Assembly (NCBI GenBank): GCA_017557265.1
Contig: JAFZAM010000192.1
Location: 1 to 7,482 of the forward strand
Length of the DNA: 7,482 bases
Source: Oscillospiraceae bacterium
GTDB taxonomy: Bacteria; Bacillota; Clostridia; Oscillospirales; Oscillospiraceae
Direction: 5' to 3'
A model generated the notes under the pieces. It ran no database searches. It was not told where the DNA came from and worked only from the letters and a program-made list of their open reading frames with translations. This document shows, piece after piece, positions 1 through 5,739 of the stretch (position 1 is its first letter; every line of letters begins with the position of its first letter). The translations under genes and the position numbers were made by a program.

Positions 1-969
1 CCCGTCGACGCGGCCGCGCCCGGCTCCTCCGGCCCGGCGACGCTGCGCATAACGGGCGACCCGCTCGGCCGCGAGCTTACGAACGCTCAGGTGAGCGAGA
101 AGGCCGGCAGGAGCGTCGTCAGCATAGCCGTGAACGACGGGGCCTCCGTCTCCTACGTCTCCGGCGTCGTCATGAGCGACCGCGGCTACGTCATAACCTG
201 CTGCCACGCCGTCGAAAACGGCGAGCTGACCGTCTCCGTCTGGGACGGGACGCAGCTTCCCGCGCGCATGGTCGGCTATGACGAGGCGACGGACATCGCC
301 GTGCTCTGCGTCGAGGGCGCGGAGTTCAAGGCCGCCGAGTTCGGCGACTCCGACCTGACCGAGGTCGGCGAGACGATGTACGTCTTCGGCTGCCTCCCGA
401 CCGGGACGAGCTTCATGACCGACTGCATCGTGTCCGCGATAGACGGCAACGTATATTTTAACGGCGTATCGACGCCTCTGATACTCACGGACGCCTCCGT
501 CCGCTCGTGGAACACGGGCGGCGTGATAGTCAATTCCGCGGGCAAGGTCGTCGGCATCGTCGACGTCGCGCTCTCGGCGATATACGGCGAGGACGAGCTC
601 TGCTGCGCGATCCCCGTCAAGATGGCAAAGCCCGTCATCGACGAGCTCATCGAGAAGGGCTACGTCGAGGGCAGACCGGACTTCGGCCTCACGCTGACGG
701 ACGTGCCGGCCGCCATGAGCGCCTATCTCGGCATCCCGCGCGGGGCCATGATATCCTACGTCCACCCCGACAGCGAGGCGTACGCCAAGAATCTCGCCAA
801 GGGCGACATCGTCGTCTCCGCCAACGGCGCCGAGATAACCGGGGTCGCCGACTTCAACCGCTTCAAGAACTCGCTGCAGGTCGGAGACACGGTCGTCATC
901 GGGGTCTACCGCGCCGGGACGGTCTATTACGTCGAGCTGACCGTGCAGGACAGCTCCGAGGTCAGATAA
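1..969 (+). CDS. HtrA/DegP-like trypsin-PDZ protein, 5' partial, altered active site
   Basis: This is the C-terminal 322 residues of an HtrA-family protein. The frame is open back to base 1, so the GTG at 91 is an internal valine and the real start, with the expected membrane anchor, is missing. The first 30 codons form a Pro/Ala/Ser/Gly-rich linker. The trypsin-like domain covers about residues 30-225 (numbered from base 1) and a PDZ domain about 228-316. The catalytic His is visible at residue 69 (TCCHAV, bases 205-207) and the Asp at 98 (ATDIAVL, 292-294). The usual GNSGG nucleophile motif reads WNTGG, with Thr172 at 514-516, so both the Ser and the oxyanion-hole Gly are changed. HtrA proteins normally act outside the membrane in protein quality control. 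This one may be a pseudoprotease or a threonine-dependent variant; that is inference. Seven cysteines are present, two of them directly before the His. The next gene overlaps its stop codon. Confidence 0.92.
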   Translation, partial: PVDAAAPGSSGPATLRITGDPLGRELTNAQVSEKAGRSVVSIAVNDGASVSYVSGVVMSDRGYVITCCHAVENGELTVSVWDGTQLPARMVGYDEATDIAVLCVEGAEFKAAEFGDSDLTEVGETMYVFGCLPTGTSFMTDCIVSAIDGNVYFNGVSTPLILTDASVRSWNTGGVIVNSAGKVVGIVDVALSAIYGEDELCCAIPVKMAKPVIDELIEKGYVEGRPDFGLTLTDVPAAMSAYLGIPRGAMISYVHPDSEAYAKNLAKGDIVVSANGAEITGVADFNRFKNSLQVGDTVVIGVYRAGTVYYVELTVQDSSEVR

Positions 970-971
970 TG
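958..971 (+). promoter_or_regulatory. Ribosome binding site and TAATG start-stop overlap
   Basis: GAGG at 958-961 lies seven bases before the ATG at 969-971, whose A is also the last base of the upstream TAA. This places the start of the glycosidase gene and points to translational coupling with the HtrA-like gene. No promoter is apparent between the two genes. Confidence 0.8.
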
Positions 972-3812
972 AAACGATCGCATTTAAAAACGAAATTAAA
1001 AGGAGCGTTGGCGCTGCTTGTCGGCGCCGCGCTCCTTTGCGCATTCAGCCCCGCCGCGTCCGCCTTCGAGAGCGTGACGCAGCTCGCCGGCAGGACGAAG
1101 CTCGCGAGCGGGGTCTACTATTCCGGCGACTACCGTCAGGCCGAGTACAGGCTCGAATACGAGCCGAACGAGACCGTCCGTCCGGTCGTCGTCTACGGCT
1201 CGAAGCTCTGCAACTACGGCTCTTTCGCCTCGATGGCGGCGCTCCTCGAGGCGAAGGGCATGAACGTCATCGGCGGTGTAAACGGCGACTACTACGTCCT
1301 CGCGACCAACCAGCCCGTGGGCATGGTCGTGACGGAGGGCGAGCTCAAGAGCTCGTGCAACGGGCTCTGGGCGGTCGGCTTCCGCGCGGACGGGACGGCC
1401 TTCATCGGAAGGCCGGCGCTTAACATGTCCGTCGTGCTCTCGGGCCAGACCTACGGTATAGCCGCGCTCAACAAGGTCCGCAGCGGGACGGGTTATCATC
1501 TGTTCACGGAGGACTTCGCCTTCACGACGAAGAACTCCGCGCCGGGCTGGGATATCGTCCTGACCCCGGAGGACGGCGCGGTCCTCAGGACAAACTGCGA
1601 GTTCACGGCGACGATAGACGAGATCGTCCGCTCGCAGGGCGAGCTCGCCCTGCCCGAGGGCAAGCTCGTGCTGAGTCTTCCCGCCGAGACGGACGACTGG
1701 CGCCGCTACGGCGTCGAGCACGCCGCGCCGGGCGATACCGTCCGCATTAAGATAAGCACGGACGAAATGTGGGACGAGGCGGATTACGCGATAGGCTCGC
1801 TCACTAAGCTCGTGACGGACGGCGTCCCCGAGCCGGGCCTAGAGAGGGGAGAGGTCGCCCCGAGAACGGCCGTCGGCATAAAGGCCGACGGGACCGTCGT
1901 CCTCTATACCGTCGACGGCAGGCAGTCCGGCTACAGCCGCGGATACACGGTGGCGGGTCTCGCCGAGCGCCTCGTCGAGCTCGGCTGCGTGGAGGCCGGC
2001 ATCATGGACGGCGGCGGCTCGACGGCCCTGTCGGCCATGTACCCGGGCGACGAACTGACCGCAATAGTCGGCAGCCCGTCCGCGGGCAGCGAGCGCTCCG
2101 TCAGCACGTATATAATGCTCGCCGCGACCGGCGAGGGGAGCGGGAAGCTCGGCTGCCTCGGCGTGAAGACCGAGGCGCCCGCCGTACTCAAGGGCTCCGA
2201 GCTCTCGTTTAACGTCGGCGCCGCAGACGAGACGGGCAGGGCGGTCGCCCTTCCGGACGTGACGGTCACTGCAAACGGCGCGACCGTAAAGGGAAGCCGC
2301 GCGCTCTTTAACGAGCCGGGTACGTCAGTCATCACCGCGCGATACGGCTCAATAGAGGGCTCGACCACGGTCGAGGTCGTCGAGACGCCCGACTCAATCA
2401 ACATTTATTACGGCGGGTCGAAGCGCGACAGCCTCGTCGTCCCGCCCGACAGGACCGTCGACCTGACCGCGAAGGCGGTCTGGATGGGCCTCGACCTCGT
2501 ATCGCAGGATACCGCGTTCGAGTGGAAAACGACAGTCGGCAGCGTGACGGCGGAAGGCGTGTTCATGTCCGGCGCCGAGGAGGGGAGCGGCGAGCTCACT
2601 GTCACGGCGGGCGGTCTCACGAAGACCATACCCGTCGAGGTGCACGAGATAACGAAGATGCTCGACGGGTTTGAAAAGAGCTACGTCGGCGCTCCGAACG
2701 CGGAGGTCTTTCAGGCCGATTCCGGCCGCGGAGCCTCGCGCCTGACGGCCGACCTCGGTTCCGGCGGCAGCTTCATCTGGAAGGCTCCGCATGAGGCGAC
2801 GGCTTTCTGCGACTATATGCACCTCTCCGTCTACGGCGACGGCTCCGGCAATACGCTGTTCCTGCTCGACCCCAAGGGTGACCGCCACACGGTCTGCACG
2901 CTCGACTTCGTCGGGCCGCGCCGCTTCTCGGTCGCGTGCGCTGCGACCTTCGGGATAGGCGTCAGCGGCTCCGGCAGGACGGATATCTGCATAGACAGCC
3001 TCGTCGCCTCCTCGTACGCCGAGCCGGACGGGGCCGCGCCCGTCATCTCGGACGTGACGCTCGACGGCGGCATGTTCTCCGCGAAGGTCTCCGACGCCTT
3101 CGACGGCGAGCGCATATTCCTCGCGCTGACCGTCGACGGAAAGCCGGTGGGGTATTCCTATTCCGGCGGCGTCGTCTCCGCGTCAGTCCCGGCGTCCGGG
3201 CTTTACAAGCTGACGCTCCGCGCGGCGGACGTCTCAGGGAATATCTCCGAGTGGGGCAGTCTGACCGGGTACGCGGAGCCGGTCTCCGCCGATTCCGACT
3301 GGTCGCGCGATTACGCGACGTGGGCGGTCAGCGCCGGCATGCTCGAATGCCTGCCCTCGGGCGATTTCGCCCCCGGGGAGATCATGACCCGCGAGCTTTT
3401 CGCCCGCGCCGTCTGTATATGGATGGGCGTCGACCCCGCGGCCTACGCCTCGACGGAGCTGAACTTCGCCGACCTCGGCGAGATAAGCGAGAAGTGCCTG
3501 CCCTACGTGCGCGCGGCGTACGCGCTCGGCATCCTCAAAGGCGCCGACGTCGGCGGGGTCATATACTTCCTGCCGAACGACGGGCTGACGCGCGCGCAGG
3601 CGATGACCGTCATCGGCCGCATCCAGGGCATGGGCTACGACGAGGCGCCGCTCGATTTCTTGGACGCCGCCGACGTTCCGGACTGGTCGTACCGGTACGT
3701 CGTCCAGCTCGTCTCGCGCGGCGTCATCCGGGGCACCGACGAGGGCAAGCTGCTCCCGAACGCGCCGCTCACGCGCGGACAGGTCGCGAAGATACTGACG
3801 ATGGTCGCGTAA
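969..3812 (+). CDS. SLH-anchored exported phosphodiester glycosidase (NAGPA-domain) protein, 947 aa
   Basis: The start is the ATG at 969, which shares one base with the upstream TAA (TAATG) and has GAGG at 958-961 as ribosome binding site. The open frame reaches back to 507, but only as a shadow of the upstream gene. Residues 1-32 form a classical signal peptide with Lys/Arg-rich start and Ala-Ser-Ala cleavage site; there is no lipobox. Residues about 35-390 match the NAGPA/phosphodiester glycosidase family (PF09992), with GVNGDYY near 103-109, PRTAVG near 298-303 and MDGGGST at 346-352. Family members hydrolyse sugar-1-phosphodiesters; the substrate here is unknown. Two Ig-like regions follow (about 397-474 and 475-560), then a beta-rich region (about 565-685), another Ig-like segment (690-770), and three SLH repeats starting near 777, 832 and 896. 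SLH repeats bind secondary wall polysaccharide, so the protein should sit on the cell surface. The TRAE-type motifs read TREL, TRAQ and TRGQ. Confidence 0.93.
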   Translation: MKRSHLKTKLKGALALLVGAALLCAFSPAASAFESVTQLAGRTKLASGVYYSGDYRQAEYRLEYEPNETVRPVVVYGSKLCNYGSFASMAALLEAKGMNVIGGVNGDYYVLATNQPVGMVVTEGELKSSCNGLWAVGFRADGTAFIGRPALNMSVVLSGQTYGIAALNKVRSGTGYHLFTEDFAFTTKNSAPGWDIVLTPEDGAVLRTNCEFTATIDEIVRSQGELALPEGKLVLSLPAETDDWRRYGVEHAAPGDTVRIKISTDEMWDEADYAIGSLTKLVTDGVPEPGLERGEVAPRTAVGIKADGTVVLYTVDGRQSGYSRGYTVAGLAERLVELGCVEAGIMDGGGSTALSAMYPGDELTAIVGSPSAGSERSVSTYIMLAATGEGSGKLGCLGVKTEAPAVLKGSELSFNVGAADETGRAVALPDVTVTANGATVKGSRALFNEPGTSVITARYGSIEGSTTVEVVETPDSINIYYGGSKRDSLVVPPDRTVDLTAKAVWMGLDLVSQDTAFEWKTTVGSVTAEGVFMSGAEEGSGELTVTAGGLTKTIPVEVHEITKMLDGFEKSYVGAPNAEVFQADSGRGASRLTADLGSGGSFIWKAPHEATAFCDYMHLSVYGDGSGNTLFLLDPKGDRHTVCTLDFVGPRRFSVACAATFGIGVSGSGRTDICIDSLVASSYAEPDGAAPVISDVTLDGGMFSAKVSDAFDGERIFLALTVDGKPVGYSYSGGVVSASVPASGLYKLTLRAADVSGNISEWGSLTGYAEPVSADSDWSRDYATWAVSAGMLECLPSGDFAPGEIMTRELFARAVCIWMGVDPAAYASTELNFADLGEISEKCLPYVRAAYALGILKGADVGGVIYFLPNDGLTRAQAMTVIGRIQGMGYDEAPLDFLDAADVPDWSYRYVVQLVSRGVIRGTDEGKLLPNAPLTRGQVAKILTMVA

Positions 3813-3819
3813 GATAAGC

Positions 3820-3853
3820 AAAAAGCAAGGCGGGGCGTTTGCCCCGCCTTTTT
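3820..3853. terminator. Bidirectional intrinsic terminator between convergent genes
   Basis: A perfect 10-bp stem (3827-3836 with 3841-3850) closes a GTTT loop. It is followed by five T on the plus strand (3849-3853, the first two inside the stem) and preceded by five A at 3820-3824, which give a T tract two bases past the stem on the minus strand. It can end both the HtrA/glycosidase operon and the convergent coat gene, whose stop codon is at 3859-3861. Confidence 0.9.
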
Positions 3854-3858
3854 CGCGC

Positions 3859-4308
3859 TCAGTTATACATTCCGTTCGCCTGCATATAGTCGTAGATCAT
3901 CTTGCCGTGGCACTGCTCGTCCTTCTGGATATCGCCGAGCGCCTTGCGCGTCTGCTCGTCGCGGAACTCGAAAATACACGTGTCGTAGAGATGCGAGACG
4001 TGCTTTTCGCCGGTCAGATTGTCCGAGCAGAGATAGCAGTCGTTCTTCTTGTCCTCGGTCTCGGCCTTGTGGAACGCGGAGAAGGTGGGGTGCGCGGACG
4101 TACCGCCGGAGCAGGCCGGGACGTTGCCGGCGTCTATGCCGTTAAGACAGTTAAGATGCTGCCGCTCGGTCTGCGCTATCTGCGTGAAGAGCCCGCGCAG
4201 CTGCGGGTCGACGGCCTTTGCCGCGCTCTTGTCGTACTTGTCGGCGCAGAGCTTTTCCTGCTCGACGAGGTCCTTGAGAAGGTCGCGTTCTTTTTGCGTA
4301 AGAGTCAT
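3859..4308 (-). CDS. CotF-family spore coat protein, ferritin-like, 149 aa
   Basis: The sequence matches the coat F family (PF07875): an alpha-helical bundle with the diagnostic start LCADKY, then DPQLRGLFTQIAQTERQHLN, and a C-terminal DEQCHGKMIYDYM. Such proteins are small spore coat or spore-associated proteins. The start chosen is the ATG at 4306-4308; the open frame extends to a GTG at 4315-4317, but that GTG lies inside the GAGGTG ribosome binding site, so it cannot be the start. The ATG at 4309-4311 is the alternative. Two ExxH motifs (E48/H51 and E131/H134), with E18 and E114 or E118 at helix-like positions, resemble ferritin-type di-metal ligands. There are seven cysteines, including CYLC at 91-94. 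The middle section, about 57-105, is a low-helix insertion between the predicted helix pairs. The gene stands alone, with its own leader and terminator, next to other minus-strand genes. Confidence 0.85.
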   Translation of the reverse strand: MTLTQKERDLLKDLVEQEKLCADKYDKSAAKAVDPQLRGLFTQIAQTERQHLNCLNGIDAGNVPACSGGTSAHPTFSAFHKAETEDKKNDCYLCSDNLTGEKHVSHLYDTCIFEFRDEQTRKALGDIQKDEQCHGKMIYDYMQANGMYN

Positions 4309-4314
4309 CATTAT

Positions 4315-4320
4315 CACCTC
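4315..4320 (-). promoter_or_regulatory. Ribosome binding site that fixes the coat-gene start
   Basis: On the minus strand this reads GAGGTG, followed by ATA and two ATG codons in tandem. From GAGG the spacing is five bases to the ATG at 4311 and eight bases to the ATG at 4308. The second spacing is the more usual one, so the protein is taken to start at 4308. The GTG within the site is excluded as a start. Confidence 0.75.
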
Positions 4321-4325
4321 GCGTT

Positions 4326-4354
4326 TAGTATCGGCGCGAGGCGGCTTTTTATGC
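4326..4354 (-). promoter_or_regulatory. Candidate forespore sigma factor (SigG/SigF-type) promoter for the coat gene
   Basis: On the minus strand GCATA (4350-4354) is followed after 17 bases by GATACTA (4326-4332). The Bacillus SigG pattern is GHATR, 17-18 bases, CATnnTA, so only the first base of the -10 differs. Against it, transcription would begin almost at the ribosome binding site (about 4319), leaving a leader of about 12 bases, and the -35 overlaps an inverted repeat. This is a tentative call. Confidence 0.25.
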
Positions 4355-4369
4355 GGCGGAGCATAAAAA
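4346..4369. repeat. Perfect 9-bp inverted repeat TTTTTATGC / GCATAAAAA
   Basis: The arms are 4346-4354 and 4361-4369, with a six-base GGCGGA spacer. The right arm supplies the T tract of the membrane-gene terminator on the minus strand, and the left arm supplies the possible -35 of the coat-gene promoter. It could be an operator or simply part of an extended terminator; the sequence does not decide. Confidence 0.5.
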
Positions 4370-4395
4370 TCGCCCGGGTCGAGACGACCCGGGCG
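4364..4395 (-). terminator. Intrinsic terminator of the membrane-protein gene
   Basis: A perfect 11-bp GC-rich stem (4371-4381 with 4385-4395) closes a three-base loop. Read on the minus strand it is followed by ATTTTTA. It lies 15 bases after the stop of the four-helix membrane gene and separates it from the coat gene, so the two are probably not one operon. Confidence 0.88.
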
Positions 4396-4410
4396 TCGAT
4401 ATTGCTTCGA

Positions 4411-4935
4411 TCAGAATTCGGAAGCGGGCAGATAATACTCATCGTCGCGGTTCTTGATCTCTACGATGTGGAAGATGATGTTCACGATGCAGACGATGAT
4501 GACGAGCACGAGGAAGATGATCGCGAGGATGCGGGCGAGCGGATGATTGCCGAGGAGCATGAACGGGCTCTTAAGATATCCGATGAGACCGTAGATACCG
4601 AAGATCAGGGGGAAGAGGTTGACCCAGATGCTCTTCTTCTTCCAGCACATCAGGATGCCGAACACGGCGGCGAAGAACATGACGATAAGGACGTGGATGT
4701 TGCTGAGGTTGACATACTTGACGTCCAGGAGCTTTTCCATCTGGAGGAAGTTAGTCGGCATCAGCAGATAACCAAAGAGAGAGGTCGAGTCCTTGACTCC
4801 CTTCTTGATGTAGTTCGCCCACGGATATGTAAAGTACGGGAGGAGCCAGGTCAAAAGGGTGAGTACCATGAGTATGATAAGCACCAGACGAAGAAGCTTG
4901 CAGATCTTCAATGCTTGTTCTCTTTTTTCTGCCAT
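4411..4935 (-). CDS. Unrecognised four-helix membrane protein, 174 aa
   Basis: I do not recognise the family. Four hydrophobic segments are clear: about residues 14-35, 79-98, 103-121 and 135-160. Positive charges before helix 1 (KREQALK), after helix 2 (KKK at 99-101) and after helix 4 (KNR at 161-163) suggest both ends are cytoplasmic. The first outer loop is long (about 36-78) and the tail is acidic and Tyr-rich (DDEYYLP). The start ATG at 4933-4935 has GGAGG ten bases upstream. The gene differs from its neighbours: G+C is near 50-55% in lines sampled by eye, and 20 of 21 isoleucines use ATC with a single ATA, whereas neighbours use ATA heavily. It has its own promoter and terminator. Position between a coat gene and spoVT hints at sporulation, but nothing in the protein shows it. 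Confidence 0.85.
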   Translation of the reverse strand: MAEKREQALKICKLLRLVLIILMVLTLLTWLLPYFTYPWANYIKKGVKDSTSLFGYLLMPTNFLQMEKLLDVKYVNLSNIHVLIVMFFAAVFGILMCWKKKSIWVNLFPLIFGIYGLIGYLKSPFMLLGNHPLARILAIIFLVLVIIVCIVNIIFHIVEIKNRDDEYYLPASEF

Positions 4936-4998
4936 AACTGAATACCCTCCAAAACGGTAAAGTACGAAAGCTTTTTCGGATAGCTTTTTACAAAGTGT

Positions 4999-5027
4999 AG
5001 TTTAGCATAAAGTCAAACATAATTCAA
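4999..5027 (-). promoter_or_regulatory. Probable housekeeping promoter of the membrane-protein gene
   Basis: On the minus strand TTGAAT (5022-5027) and TAAACT (4999-5004) are 17 bases apart, each matching the SigA consensus at four of six bases. A TGC directly before the -10 adds an extended -10 element. Transcription would start near 4992, giving a leader of about 57 bases. An overlapping TTGACT at 5012-5017 lacks a good -10 partner. Confidence 0.55.
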
Positions 5028-5098
5028 GAAGAAATTTTGATAATTTGACTAAAAAACTCAATCGGTCTTCATAAAGCGTTCTAAAATTGCACGGATAT

Positions 5099-5132
5099 GG
5101 CAAAAGGCGATAGTTTTCGGACTATCGCCTTT
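5099..5132 (-). terminator. Intrinsic terminator of spoVT
   Basis: An 11-bp perfect stem (5103-5113 with 5122-5132) closes an eight-base loop and, on the minus strand, runs out through TTTTGCC. It begins eight bases after the spoVT stop codon. Confidence 0.85.
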
Positions 5133-5139
5133 CGGGGAA

Positions 5140-5682
5140 TCAGCTCTCCATCTGTTTTCCGAGGTATTTCGAGGCCATCGTCGCGAGCTTGCACTCCGCG
5201 TCGCCGGGCGGGGTCGCCCCGTCGGACCCGAGGAAGACCACGCAGCCCATGACGTCGCCCTCGCAGATTATCGGGCAGGCGACGGAAATGCTGTAGCCCG
5301 TCTCGCCGTCTATGACGGGGACGGCGCGTTCGGCCGGCTTGCGCCGGTATAGCTGACGGCACTCCATGAGCTGCTCGAGCTCGCCGCTGATGCGCTTTTC
5401 CGCGAGCTCGCGCCTCGGCGCGCCGCAGACCGAAATGACGCTGTCCCTGTCCGTGATGGCGGCGGGGCAGTTGGAGGTCTTGCTCATCGAGTCGCAGATC
5501 TCCGAAGCGTATTCCGACAGCCCGCCCATGGGGGAATACTTCTTGAAGATGACCTCGCCGTCCTTTTCCGTGTATATCTCGAGAGGGTCGCCGTCACGGA
5601 TGCGGAGCGTGCGCCTTATCTCCTTCGGGATGACGACTCTGCCGAGGTCGTCTATGCGCCGCACGATCCCTGTTGCTTTCAT
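5140..5682 (-). CDS. spoVT: Stage V sporulation protein T, AbrB-family regulator with GAF-like domain
   Basis: The first 50 or so residues are a textbook AbrB-type swapped-hairpin DNA-binding domain: MKATGIVRRIDDLGRVVIPK, then EIRRTLRIRDGDPLEIY. The rest (about 55-180) is the GAF-like regulatory domain of SpoVT, with conserved ACPIICEGDVMGCVVF near 152-167. At 180 residues it is almost the same length as the Bacillus subtilis protein (178). In that organism SpoVT is made in the forespore under SigG, adjusts SigG-dependent genes positively or negatively, and represses its own gene. The ATG at 5680-5682 has AAGGAG eight bases upstream. The gene is monocistronic by its terminator and divergent from the esterase. 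A four-helix membrane gene and a coat gene follow on the same strand. Codon usage matches the GC-rich host. Confidence 0.95.
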   Translation of the reverse strand: MKATGIVRRIDDLGRVVIPKEIRRTLRIRDGDPLEIYTEKDGEVIFKKYSPMGGLSEYASEICDSMSKTSNCPAAITDRDSVISVCGAPRRELAEKRISGELEQLMECRQLYRRKPAERAVPVIDGETGYSISVACPIICEGDVMGCVVFLGSDGATPPGDAECKLATMASKYLGKQMES

Positions 5683-5700
5683 ATTTCGCGCTCCTTTTCA

Positions 5701-5738
5701 TGGGGATTGAACGCCTTTAGTGTTTGGAAATCGCCCCA
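5701..5738. repeat. Imperfect inverted repeat between spoVT -10 and start
   Basis: TGGGG at 5701-5705 pairs with CCCCA at 5734-5738, and ATT/AAT extends the arm after a two-base bulge. It spans the likely start point of spoVT transcription, so it could be an operator. It is short and may be chance. Confidence 0.25.
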
Positions 5739-5739
5739 A

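Larger units (their letters stand above)
4936..5139. other. AT-rich intergenic region upstream of the membrane-protein gene
   Basis: About 200 bases without a gene, strikingly AT-rich against its surroundings. It holds the membrane gene's ribosome binding site, its probable promoter, a direct repeat AGCTTTTT (4969-4976 and 4982-4989) in the leader, and the spoVT terminator at the far end. No convincing small gene or structured RNA is seen. Confidence 0.7.

Noticed and set aside
91..93. GTG as start of the HtrA-like gene
   Set aside because: The frame is open to base 1 with a typical linker, there is no ribosome binding site before it, and an HtrA protein should have an N-terminal anchor. The gene is partial at the window edge.
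507..968. Upstream extension of the glycosidase frame to an ATG at 507
   Set aside because: These codons lie out of frame inside the HtrA-like gene and give an Arg-rich sequence with no signal peptide; the ATG at 969 has a ribosome binding site and begins a clear signal peptide.
969..1070. Lipoprotein signal for the SLH protein because of LLCAF in its signal sequence
   Set aside because: The residue before Cys is Leu, which does not fit a lipobox, and a clear Ala-Ser-Ala cleavage site follows.
996..1721. A 241-codon minus-strand open frame
   Set aside because: Antisense to the glycosidase domain, Arg/Glu/Val-rich, no recognisable family.
2936..3817. A 293-codon plus-strand open frame within the SLH-protein gene
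   Set aside because: The Arg/Gly-rich translation is a GC-driven shadow of the SLH repeats, with no ribosome binding site.
4315..4317. GTG as start of the coat protein
   Set aside because: The GTG is part of the GAGGTG ribosome binding site that serves the ATG codons just downstream.
4371..4395. Regulatory RNA or riboswitch before the coat gene
   Set aside because: The strong hairpin is explained as the terminator of the membrane gene; no conserved riboswitch core is visible.
3907..4941. A 344-codon plus-strand open frame across the coat and membrane genes
   Set aside because: It is antisense to two convincing genes, runs through a terminator hairpin, and encodes an acidic low-complexity product typical of a shadow frame.
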